A stretch of 64,000 nt of DNA, taken from positions 680,085-744,084 of the forward strand of contig RQTK01000015.1 of NCBI GenBank assembly GCA_003991915.1, read 5' to 3'. The notes under the pieces are model-generated. The model saw only the letters and a program-made list of their open reading frames with translations. It ran no database searches and was not told where the DNA came from. A program made the translations under genes and the position numbers. This DNA is from Elysia chlorotica (lineage: Eukaryota > Mollusca > Gastropoda > Plakobranchidae). The first letter of the stretch is position 1. Each line of letters starts with the position of its first letter. Shown here piece after piece: positions 39,501-46,462 of the stretch.

Positions 39501-42500
39501 TTTTACCTTTTCATTCAAGGCATAGTCAGTATACCCAACAACTTTGAATGCACCCCGGATGCATTTCACTGTAATAAAAAGAAAAATAGAATGATTTTAT
39601 GATCTCTTAAACAGGAAAGATGCCAAAAATATTTACCGTGCCTTACAGAAAAAAACAAACAAATACAGATAACAGTCAATGAATATTGATAACAACACAA
39701 GACTTTGTTTTTAAGTTGCAAGAGCGCATTAATACGTTTTAACTGATATTATAGACATCTCACAACAAAACGTTTTAATATCTTATTTCAATACAATCAA
39801 TTGAAAAACTTTCTTTAAGGTTCATAACAATAGAAGTTGCTAAGCAAAAATATTCTATATATCCCTAAACAAAAATATAAAAGTTGAGTAAGTGGCAAAT
39901 TCAAATGCAATCTATCAAAACTAAAAAATAGCAACATTACTACAAAAATTAATATGTTGATATTAATGATAGCAAACTATTTTACACGTAACACTAATTT
40001 TAAATGTTTGCCAAAATCTACATTTAGTTAAGGAATAAGTAATAATACATTCATGATGATCATTATCATCATTTTTACAAATGATGACTTACCCCCAGGG
40101 TACAGAAGAGGAGCCAAATTGAGGAAGGAAACACCGTGAAAACCCACAGTTGTATCATCCTCCTGTGGCATGCAATGAAAAAATTATGTAAATATAAAAT
40201 CTTGATTAAATGATTTATTGCAATATGCATAACAAATTTGGAATTCTACCTGGCAGGAAAATAACTGCACTGGTTTAGGTAGCTTTCAAGTAATGTTTGT
40301 AAATGGTTAAAAAACATTGCCAGTGTCGTAACTAGTTTCAAATTGATTGCTGATGGTTTTACTTTTAAAAAAATTATCCCTTAATGTATAATAATAAAAA
40401 CTACCCTTTCAGAATTATTTCTTTAGACATTAAAATAAACAGTTTGTTCATTTCAGCACAAAGAAAATTTTAAACTTGTTAATGATAAAAACACAAACAG
40501 TGTAAAGGTAAAAAAAGATGGATAGAAAAACAGTTCATTAGAGAAGCCCAAGAGAGCATAATGACGCTTTTATTTTACTGCTTCTTATAATCTGAAGGGT
40601 TCTATGAAAAAATATATTATATTCACCATTTAAAATGTTTGGATTGTTTTCACAACTGGAAATGTTTTTACCTCTGTGGTCTTTATTAGAAATAAGTATC
40701 AATGATGGTTGTCTATCTATTAAAATGTTTAAAAATGATAATAAAGAGGAATTTCCCAATTTCTTCATTCTATTACTTCTTGAGGTGTCAAAAAGGCTCA
40801 ATTTTGGAAGACAAAATCACACAGGATGTGCTTTAAAGAAGATGCAAAGGGATTTTTAAAATTGAGACTATTTTAAGTAACATTGTCTGTTGCATGGTAG
40901 ACATTTCTGTATTATACTATATATCATGTAAGTAGAAAGATATTATTTAATAGATTTTTTCATCTGTATTAAGCAAAAGAATAAAAATCCAATTTTTCAT
41001 TTAACCCTGAAATATCTTTTATCAACTCATTTTAACATAGTTTATTTTGTTTTTTTAGAAGTTGACAAATCAATAATTCCTACCAGGATTGTATATAAAA
41101 TCCACCCCAGCTATGATTGTAATCACATGCTTTGATTTTTGTATTCCAAGCCATGCATTTTATGTGCTAATTATACAAATTTGATCATTTTTATAAATGA
41201 TGAAAAGATATATCTTGACTGTTGATACTTTATAAAAAAGAAAAAGGAAAATGTTTTATCATATGGAGCCTTTTCCCCCAAATTATGCATTCATGCTTCA
41301 TTAAAGATGGCTTAAAGACATTCTTGTACATTCATTACACAGTAACATCAACTGACAACACATAATTGTCACTAGACTGGTAAAGATGCTTCTATTATCA
41401 TTACTTGATTCATTGCATTTGATTTCAAGAAAACAAAAAGAATATTTAGAAATGTTTTATCTCCAAAGCTGTTTGTGGATCAAATTCAAAATGCTATGAC
41501 AATTTTACAAGATGCCCACAATTTATTTGCATATTCAAGAAAAAAAAAAGACCCATACATGCTATACAAAAATAAATAAAACAGCTTACAAAACAATATT
41601 TCAGAACTATCTTCAATGAAATAAAAAGTTTGGACTTCTAGAAATCTTGATTTACTAAAATTTGAAAAAATTATTATAAAGATTTTTTTCGTTTTTCATT
41701 CTTTGGAGTTCATTTCAGGTATTATATCTCTTCACTTTGGATTAAAATGGCTTACAACTTAGAGAGTAAAATTTGATGTTTATTTTGTATTATTAATAAT
41801 GAGGGGGTTAAAATCAATATTTTTTGTTAGAAAGAAAACAATTATAACCAATTCTCAAGATTCACTTGGTGAAAGAGTTGCTTAGAAGAAATGGGTGGTT
41901 TGAGAGCATGAAACACTCAGGTAAAAAGTTGTCTTTTTTATGTTAAAAATTAGCAATAAGTAAGGCAAGATTGTTACGATGGGAAGCAGGTATAAAGAAA
42001 TGTTTTATTTTGGAATACATGATGAAGAGCAGTTAAAACTCCAAGGTCATAAATCTTAACGAAGGGAGGTAAGTTTGCCAGTATTGTAAAGTTGAGAAAT
42101 GGGATGGGTATTCAGCAGGAGGACAAAATACACTACTAGGGAATTGAAATATCAAGTTCTCTATACAATTAACATAAACACAGGGGTACAAGTCCAGTCA
42201 TCCCACAGCGTTTACCCTTCGAGAGACTCCCTATATATACACACAAGTGTGGAGAGAAGTACAAAAAAATTGAGTACCAGAAAACTTTCCTATCAAATAA
42301 AATATTGTGGTTACACTGTATGTTCTTTTATCTCTCTTAAGAGCTTAGGTAGAAAATGATGTTGAAAATGTATTAGAAAGGTTTATATTTATGTTATATC
42401 CATTATTTACAACTTTGTTAAAAAAAAGATATGGGTGTATTATGAGGATTAATATAAATCATAAAATTATAAGCATCAAACTGCATATTTGCAAAGAAAA

Positions 42501-45500
42501 TAATACAGTCGTGGTATATTAGCAAAATGAGTGATGAACAAGTGTAAATCTTGTGAAAGCAAATTAGTTGGGTCTCTTAATATTATTTATCTGACCACTG
42601 TCCCTTTACCTTTATGCGTTTGTGTAAATAGTATTGTTTTGGTTTCCTACCTTTTTGCCTTTTCCACCAGATGGTTGGGGAAGTCTCATGATTTCTACAG
42701 GCCAGTAGCGATTTTTGGCAATTGTGTCCTGGAACCTAAGTGATAGAGAGAATAGGATTAAAAAGTTTTGCTTTAAAAAGTTTATTACAATAATTTTTTT
42801 TCCATAAAATATTATATTCAAGATGTAAATTCAACTTTTCTTAAGCACATGTTTATTTCATTTCCATAAATGGCTTATTCAAAGTGGTTTAAATGTGAAA
42901 TGTGAAATCTCATAATATGTTTGTGAAGAGACAAAATACTTCCTACCTTAAAAAAAAAATAAAAAAAAAACATCTGTTCTTACCAAAACAATTCTTGCTC
43001 TCTTTGCATAGAGTTAACTTCTTTTATAATTATCATTCTTAGTACTTTAAAAAAAGTTTGAACTAGTGTTGTTTTTTTCCCTACGCTTTGACTGCTGTAC
43101 TCTCCAGATAACATCTCCTTTCCATATTCCATGTCACACGATTCTTCTCTGTCTCAGCAAGGATGCGATGGTCACGGTCTTCTTTTCCCTTGAGATCACC
43201 ATCTTCATCATCAATCGAGTCACAAAACATGAACCTAAAGCAACAATAAGTAATAAAAAAAAAGGCAAAATTTGCAGAACAATTTTGTCTTTAGTTTTTC
43301 AGAGCATTTTCATGATTCTTCTTTTAAATTTTTCTTTTATTATAATTTATGTTTATTAGGACTTTTCTAATAGCTTTACATACATTATTGTAGGTTGTTG
43401 TTTTTTTCACTGGGGATACAGAGAGAGAAATTTAAACAGTGAGCATTAAAAAAATGTGTTTCCTGTTTTCTGAAAAGGATAAATCAAAATTCAAAGAAAA
43501 GTAATTTTAAGTTTGCATGTATCTAAGATAATACAACATCAATCATTTTTTTTTTAGCAAAGAAGGCTTTCAATGAAGAGTAATTAATTGATATCTGTAA
43601 TATAATAAACAAGTCATTACAAATACAATCACCTGTCTGGCATCAACACAGCATTCCCTTGTGCAGTTCCCGCTACTGCCCACTTTTTCTGCTTGTTTGG
43701 TGGTTCTTTCTCTGATCCAGATTTTAGATTTCCATTGATGAAAACCACTGGAACTTCTCTCTGTTCATGAAGCAAGAAGATAAAAAACATTTATGCCTTT
43801 AATGGTAGTGATATTTTGTTTTGTTCTTTGTTTGTTTTAATAATAAAAAAAATATGTTGAAGGAAACATTGATGTATTTGAAATTCCTTGAAAACGAATA
43901 TGTAACTTGATTTTCAGGTACAAAATAGTGATATGTAAATATGAATAATGCATAAATAAATAAAGCGATTTCACTGATGTAAAAAATATTTAAATTACCT
44001 CATTAGAAATAGGCACTGGCATAGCTGAGCTGTACATATATTGCGCGCCAGCCACTGACCAAGCATCAGGTGGAGAGTAAAGGCTTCCAATAGAAATTGT
44101 CATAAGGTTTCCATCATTGAGAAGGTTTTCATCTAGCAGAGGTTCATTTACTGTTACTTTAACATCAAGTTCTGCCTGTAAGGACATTACAAAAGAGTAA
44201 TTCATATAAAAACCATCAGTTTTGGAAAAAGGGGGTTGAGAGAATAAAGACAGGCATGAGTCATGACAATTTTGAGTCTTCACAATCGCAATAAAAAACC
44301 AACAGGTAATCAGTAAAAGCAGACACTTTTATTATAACATGATTATTGATCATTCTTAAAAAAAAAGATGATTCCAAAAAAGTTTAAGAGTATTTTTTTT
44401 TCTTATATAGTGCTGATTTAATTGACAATCAGAATAGGCATTCTGATTTCTTGTAAATTCTAAAAGACTTCTATTGACATGCAAAGCTCATAGCTGTTCA
44501 ACTGAAGAAAAAAAAATCAGTTTTTTTTTTAAATGATAAGTTTCAAAAGCTACAATATGGCAAACGAAACTGTAAGGAAAGGAATACTGTTAATCTGAAT
44601 ATCAGTTAATATGCAAGATAACAAGGACTATCACCTTAGGAGTTTCTGGTGCTAGATTTTCCAATGCTGACCCCGAAAATGGGTTGATGATCAAAGTATC
44701 CTTTAATTCTGTTTTTCCTGGTAAGGCGTAAAATGTGGAGCATGATGGGTTAAAAAGATAAAGAATTGTTATAAAAACTAGTGCCATTGCAATTGTGGTC
44801 TACCTGACTGGTCAGTATATTTAGTTTGTTTTAGTTCATTGTGTACACTTCTCACGTTGCTCTGTTTTTTTCTTCAAGAAAAATAATGCAAATGTTTAAA
44901 ATGAAACAATATCACATTACTATGAGAATTATTCTTGAGTTATCTATAACTTTCTATTTTTAACTCAATTACATAATTATATGATGACTCCTTCTCAGAT
45001 ATATTCTCGAATAGACTAAAGCTACCACCCAGGTGAGAAAATAAAAGCGTTAAGCTTAACATAATTGACATAGTTAGGAGCTTTCAACCTATTTCTAAGA
45101 TACAAAAACAATTTTATAAAGATATCAAAATGATATAAAATAAATGTTTACCTCTCACTAAAGAAATCAGATCTATGCAGCATTGCCCCAGGATATTTGT
45201 TTTCTCTTCCTTTTGTCTCTTTTCTTTGGGCAAAACTTCAGTAACTGTCACTGTTGAAGCAAGCAAGCAAAGTCATTGATAAAAACAATAATAATGTACT
45301 TTGTTGTGAAATATTTAGAATGGAAATATTTATGATTATGTCTTTTAAATAATGTATTTGATAATTTCATTCAGGCTAAAGTTTCATATTTATCCAACAT
45401 TTTTTAAACTGGTAATTATTGGTATTGTCAGACTATTATGAATTTACCGAAGAAAATGGAAACGCAGATAATTATGGGGCTATTTTTCGAATAGGATTAA

Positions 45501-46462
45501 AGAGATATGAAGCTTAGATATCTAAAAGTATCTATTCAAACTTTTTATTGATTATATTAAACTAGCAATTATTTCAAACGCAAAATTTACTCAAACTCAG
45601 AGCAAAAAACAGGTAAATATATATATATTATTGTTATTTTTATGAATTTTATTTGTAGTGCAAGATACTCTCTCAGCATTTATTTTGAACGGTAAGAAAT
45701 ATTATCAACTAGTTTATCCTCATAAGTAACAAATATATGTGACACTTACAAACAACAGGTTTGTGTGCTATCTCATCAAGGGCCAAAGGGTCATCGTAAG
45801 TGCAATTAAGGTTGGTACTGAAATTAAAATCAGCTGGGATGTCTGCAGTGCAGTCTACTTTTGGACTTTCACCAAGTAATTTGTCACCAAATTCAACCTT
45901 GATCGTGACAGTTACAGAGTCGCCTTTTGAGCCCCTCTGAACATAGAAAAAAAGAAAATGGTTATTGAAAATCACATAATTTATCAGGTTAAAAATTTAT
46001 GTATGTATCAACATTCAGAATCAAACAAACATATATTAACAATCACTTTCAAACTTATATGATTTTATTTTAATACTCATTTAATACAGAAGGAGTTTAA
46101 AATCACAGCACACACACACAAATCGTTAGACTTAGAACCAAATTACTTTTTGGAAATGAAAAAAATTAAGATTAATGCTGTTCTAAAAGTGAGCTTTAAT
46201 TTTGTTATTTTAAAATATATACGAGAAGCACTTTAAAAAAATTGTTCAAGTCCTTCTAAGCAGGTGCATTGTAATTTATATTCAGACATTTTTGTATTAA
46301 AAAATTTTAAAACCTCCTAATTATTTTTTAGATAACTAGTTGCTGAATACTCTTATGGAAATAATGTTAATTGCCTTTACTCACCAGATTTCTAGCCCTC
46401 ACAATTGTGATACTTATTGGCTCTGGGGGCCGAACCTGTGACATATCTGCTTCTGTAGCCAT
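13884..46462 (-). CDS. CFAP70: Cilia- and flagella-associated protein 70 (TTC18), complete gene
   Basis: Minus-strand exons in order: 46385-46462, 45750-45936, 45152-45250, 44635-44717, 43999-44175, 43633-43760, 43085-43234, 42651-42735, 40093-40162, 39507-39568, 39007-39141, 37993-38034, 31329-31480, 30717-30777, then the module 29894-29955/29388-29450/28775-28913 and its copy 27530-27591/27010-27072/26526-26664, then 25564-25749, 24663-24743, 24282-24334, 23926-24041, 23181-23360, 21466-21576, 17808-18058, 16938-17090, 15710-15870, 15016-15105, 14320-14469, 13884-13964. With one module copy the protein is 1128 aa; with both, 1216. Its N-terminus is C2-like ([15 protein letters not shown]) and the C-terminal half has TPR repeats, ending [19 protein letters not shown] much as vertebrate CFAP70 does. 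The family is axonemal, linked to outer-dynein-arm regulation and the central apparatus, and needed for ciliary and sperm motility. One exon carries an apparent 1-nt deletion. Confidence 0.93.
14320..14469 (-). CDS. CFAP70: CFAP70 TPR exon
   Basis: Residues 1053-1102: [20 protein letters not shown] then [13 protein letters not shown] and [14 protein letters not shown], very close to vertebrate CFAP70. Donor GTGATC is non-consensus beyond GT. Confidence 0.94.
15016..15105 (-). CDS. CFAP70: CFAP70 TPR exon
   Basis: Residues 1023-1052: [20 protein letters not shown] then [10 protein letters not shown], nearly identical to the vertebrate CKRSPSCLTWLGLGIACYR region. Phase 0-0. Confidence 0.95.
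15292..15436. repeat. ~97-bp tandem duplication in CFAP70 intron
   Basis: ATAAGTGAGCCTTAGCTTAC and neighbouring bases occur at about 15317 and 15410 with near-identical flanks. Confidence 0.85.
15710..15870 (-). CDS. CFAP70: CFAP70 TPR exon with apparent 1-nt deletion
   Basis: It encodes [20 protein letters not shown] onward, then [11 protein letters not shown] in frame. The family-like LASIYLQDA follows only in the +1 frame. The exon is 161 nt, while phase 0 on both sides demands 162. The missing base is near 15735-15742. As written, translation would leave the frame and stop early in the exon at 14320-14469, losing the last TPRs. The flanks are intact, so a sequence error is likely. Confidence 0.85.
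16938..17090 (-). CDS. CFAP70: CFAP70 TPR exon
   Basis: Residues 918-968: [20 protein letters not shown] then [20 protein letters not shown], matching VLAHELLCPQGGPSCEYYL. Phase 0-0. Confidence 0.93.
17808..18058 (-). CDS. CFAP70: CFAP70 exon (linker and TPR)
   Basis: Residues 834-917: a Ser/Pro/Gly-rich linker, then [18 protein letters not shown], matching vertebrate IFMETIHFLMKVKAV. Strongly GC-rich. Phase 1 in (split Gly), 0 out with GTGAGT. The acceptor is CCGTAG with a poor pyrimidine tract. Confidence 0.9.
18059..18640. repeat. Minisatellite copying the acceptor edge of the next CFAP70 exon
   Basis: Near the exon, GATATGGAACCTACGGTTAG (18051-18070, across the exon end at 18058) recurs at 18161-18180, 112 bp away, carrying the acceptor. 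Further out this passes into diverged units of about 27 bp such as GGTAAAGATTCGGATGAAGA. Confidence 0.85.
19405..19410. other. Assembly gap, 6 N between identical ends
   Basis: TTAATCCATGC stands on both sides of six N. This looks like a contig join whose ends overlap but were not merged. Confidence 0.85.
20895..21060. repeat. GAA/GGA polypurine microsatellite
   Basis: An almost uninterrupted purine strand, with about 20 pure GAA triplets near 20950-21013, then GGA triplets. It lies in the CFAP70 intron 3' of the linker exon (transcription sense). Arg-rich and Leu-rich frames across it are artefacts. Confidence 0.96.
21466..21576 (-). CDS. CFAP70: CFAP70 linker exon with two 39-bp repeats (candidate cassette)
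   Basis: 111 nt between ACCTAG and GTCAGT, phase 1 in and 1 out. It fits between the exons at 23181-23360 and 17808-18058 and is optional without frame loss. It encodes VKAATPDRG, then two copies of [12 protein letters not shown]. Its GC content is high, like the next exon and unlike the intron. Vertebrate CFAP70 also has a long variable linker here. There is no homology proof, so it could be a chance frame in a GC-rich insert. Confidence 0.6.
21835..21970. repeat. GTT-rich simple repeat
   Basis: Imperfect TTG triplets over about 130 bp, intronic. Confidence 0.9.
22434..22542. repeat. Inverted repeat / hairpin
   Basis: TTTTGATGCAAAGTTTCTAT near 22439 is repeated inverted as ATAGAGAAACTTTGCATCAA near 22515, with a spacer of about 56 bp. 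It may be a MITE remnant or a strong RNA hairpin in the CFAP70 intron. Confidence 0.7.
22920..22992. repeat. (ACAG)n imperfect microsatellite
   Basis: GACAGACA and AACAGACAG steps in a CFAP70 intron. Confidence 0.85.
23181..23360 (-). CDS. CFAP70: CFAP70 exon (TPR end and linker)
   Basis: Residues 737-796: [20 protein letters not shown], then a charged helix [20 protein letters not shown]. It matches the LYYEIQNND and EMAFHEASK region. Phase 1 out, GTAAGT donor. Confidence 0.92.
23926..24041 (-). CDS. CFAP70: CFAP70 TPR exon
   Basis: Residues 698-736: [20 protein letters not shown] then [19 protein letters not shown], close to vertebrate [15 protein letters not shown]. Phase 2 in, 1 out. 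Confidence 0.92.
24282..24334 (-). CDS. CFAP70: CFAP70 TPR exon
   Basis: Residues 681-697: [17 protein letters not shown], matching AQECFQKALSLNQSHIH. A 53-nt exon, phase 0 in, 2 out (GTTAGT donor). Confidence 0.9.
24663..24743 (-). CDS. CFAP70: CFAP70 TPR exon
   Basis: Residues 654-680: [20 protein letters not shown] then YINDITK. This is one TPR helix, matching vertebrate HWLDYGAFCLLTEDNIK. Phase 0-0. Confidence 0.92.
25370..25500 (+). mobile_element. Degenerate SINE relic
   Basis: GGTCAGGGTCAGTATAATGT resembles the GGTCGGTGTCAGTATAATGT block of the window's SINEs, with tRNA-like sequence before it. Inside a CFAP70 intron. Confidence 0.45.
25564..25749 (-). CDS. CFAP70: CFAP70 exon (TPR region start)
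   Basis: Residues 592-653: [20 protein letters not shown] through [20 protein letters not shown]. It matches vertebrate ELYVFLVDQMHVAL and [18 protein letters not shown]. Phase 0-0. Its acceptor is the last of a series of tandem copies of itself. Confidence 0.93.
25727..26030. repeat. 63-bp minisatellite, array A (contains splice acceptor of the TPR exon)
   Basis: About 4.5 units. Read on the minus strand, each holds CCTTACACAG followed by ACGTTCCT, i.e. the acceptor and first bases of the exon at 25564-25749, and then GTATGTAAC. Because 63 is a multiple of 3, an artificial plus-strand open frame runs through it. Confidence 0.95.
26526..26664 (-). CDS. CFAP70: CFAP70 module exon c, downstream copy (A)
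   Basis: Second copy of the 139-nt exon, encoding the same protein as copy B. Its donor joins the exon at 25564-25749 in phase 0. Confidence 0.9.
27010..27072 (-). CDS. CFAP70: CFAP70 module exon b, downstream copy (A)
   Basis: Second copy of the 63-nt exon, identical coding sequence, TTTTTCAG acceptor and GTAATT donor. Confidence 0.88.
27530..27591 (-). CDS. CFAP70: CFAP70 module exon a, downstream copy (A)
   Basis: Second copy of the 62-nt exon, identical to copy B. As exon c ends in phase 0 and exon a starts in phase 0, B and A can be spliced in series without a frameshift. Confidence 0.88.
27864..28286. repeat. 63-bp minisatellite, array B
   Basis: About seven units of the same 63-bp repeat, some altered (AGAACGAGC, GTTAGGAAGG, one shortened unit near 28140). 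Most retain the acceptor-like CCTTACACAG on the minus strand. It lies in the intron between module copies B and A. Confidence 0.95.
28775..28913 (-). CDS. CFAP70: CFAP70 module exon c, upstream copy (B)
   Basis: 139 nt with [20 protein letters not shown] then [10 protein letters not shown], highly conserved in CFAP70. It differs from 26526-26664 at three positions (28790, 28895, 28901), all synonymous. Phase 2 in, 0 out. Confidence 0.9.
29388..29450 (-). CDS. CFAP70: CFAP70 module exon b, upstream copy (B)
   Basis: [20 protein letters not shown] plus Ala, 63 nt, phase 2 in and out. Identical DNA to 27010-27072. It corresponds to the helical segment before the TPR part. Confidence 0.9.
29894..29955 (-). 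CDS. CFAP70: CFAP70 module exon a, upstream copy (B)
   Basis: [20 protein letters not shown], 62 nt, phase 0 in, 2 out. The DNA is identical to the exon at 27530-27591. Both copies keep CCACAG and GTAGGT sites. Confidence 0.9.
30717..30777 (-). CDS. CFAP70: CFAP70 exon 14
   Basis: Residues 483-503: [20 protein letters not shown], matching vertebrate MIPPRPPLTRRTGGAQ. Phase 2 in, 0 out, GTAAGT donor. Confidence 0.93.
31329..31480 (-). CDS. CFAP70: CFAP70 exon 13
   Basis: Residues 433-482: [20 protein letters not shown] then [15 protein letters not shown], nearly the vertebrate sequence. It is GC-rich compared with its introns. The start is set at the CCAG before GTCAAG; an acceptor nine bases upstream (CAAG before TTGGGC) is also possible and keeps frame. 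Phase 2 out. Confidence 0.9.
31490..32062. repeat. Minisatellite, unit ~160 bp, abutting the acceptor of exon 13
   Basis: About three full units share GTGGGACAACAGAGACAGAA, GACGAAGGCAGGTGTGTG, TGTAGGTGGAGATCGTGAGA and GAAGGTAGGTGAAAGTTGTA. It ends in a G run near 32059-32073. The array begins within tens of bases of the exon's 5' edge. Confidence 0.85.
33890..33972. repeat. (CT)n microsatellite
   Basis: CT dinucleotides interrupted by two GTCTC steps and CTTTT, within CFAP70 intron 12. Confidence 0.95.
35060..35145. repeat. (ATT)n microsatellite
   Basis: About 28 uninterrupted ATT triplets, inside CFAP70 intron 12. Confidence 0.97.
35715..35905. repeat. (GA)n and (ACAG)n microsatellite
   Basis: GA-rich sequence passes into about 100 bp of ACAG tetranucleotides. 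Confidence 0.95.
36127..36655. repeat. Tandem duplication, unit ~244 bp plus GA expansion
   Basis: Two copies, starting at 36127 and 36371, share GACAACCCAATGAGGAGGT, then a GA microsatellite of different length, then GGCAGAGAGTTGGAGA and AAAGCCATAGAGACACAA. They differ by scattered substitutions and GA length. Confidence 0.9.
37993..38034 (-). CDS. CFAP70: CFAP70 exon 12 (small, tentative)
   Basis: A 42-nt stretch between CTACAG and GTGGGC encodes [14 protein letters not shown] in phase 0-0. It sits in the variable linker, where similarity cannot confirm it. Skipping it would keep the frame. Confidence 0.55.
39007..39141 (-). CDS. CFAP70: CFAP70 exon 11
   Basis: Residues 374-418: [20 protein letters not shown], then a charged tail rich in Lys and Glu. 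It corresponds to the variable linker of vertebrate CFAP70. The GTAAGT donor follows a Gly codon in phase 0. Confidence 0.85.
39507..39568 (-). CDS. CFAP70: CFAP70 exon 10
   Basis: Residues 353-373: [20 protein letters not shown] plus Lys, matching the vertebrate RIRGAFHVYPY stretch. A 62-nt exon, phase 1 in, 0 out. Confidence 0.9.
40093..40162 (-). CDS. CFAP70: CFAP70 exon 9
   Basis: Residues 330-352: [18 protein letters not shown], matching vertebrate FHGVAYVNMVPLLYPG. Phase 0 in, 1 out, GTAAGT donor. Confidence 0.92.
42651..42735 (-). CDS. CFAP70: CFAP70 exon 8
   Basis: Residues 301-329: [19 protein letters not shown], matching the conserved WPVEI core, then a Lys/Gly tail. Phase 2 in, 0 out. 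Confidence 0.9.
43085..43234 (-). CDS. CFAP70: CFAP70 exon 7
   Basis: Residues 251-300: acidic [20 protein letters not shown], then [17 protein letters not shown], matching vertebrate IWDLESRCYLDPSAV. Donor GTAGGG is weak but gives the right phase (2). Confidence 0.88.
43633..43760 (-). CDS. CFAP70: CFAP70 exon 6
   Basis: Residues 209-250: [20 protein letters not shown] then KQKKWAVAG, matching the conserved FKNGTLK and KKW positions. Phase 0 in, 2 out. Confidence 0.9.
43999..44175 (-). CDS. CFAP70: CFAP70 exon 5
   Basis: Residues 150-208: [19 protein letters not shown] onward, matching the vertebrate LEVKVLVAEPLL segment, then [13 protein letters not shown]. Phase 0 on both sides, 59 codons. 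Confidence 0.9.
44635..44717 (-). CDS. CFAP70: CFAP70 exon 4
   Basis: Residues 122-149, with [18 protein letters not shown]. It joins exon 3 through a split Gly codon and leaves in phase 0. The sequence is less conserved, as in other CFAP70 proteins at this linker. Confidence 0.85.
45152..45250 (-). CDS. CFAP70: CFAP70 exon 3
   Basis: Residues 89-121: [20 protein letters not shown], near-identical to the vertebrate sequence, then [13 protein letters not shown]. Phase 1 in and out. Confidence 0.92.
45750..45936 (-). CDS. CFAP70: CFAP70 exon 2
   Basis: Residues 27-88: [20 protein letters not shown] through DEIAHKPVV. It aligns with the vertebrate segment ending DDLAHKPV and belongs to the C2-like N-terminal domain. 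Phase 0 in, phase 1 out (GTAAGT). Confidence 0.92.
46385..46462 (-). CDS. CFAP70: CFAP70 exon 1 (start)
   Basis: Encodes residues 1-26, beginning [10 protein letters not shown] and ending ITIVRARNL, the first strand of the C2-like domain. GTGAGT donor, phase 0. A TTTGCAG acceptor lies eight bases before the ATG, so a 5' untranslated exon exists upstream. Confidence 0.85.
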
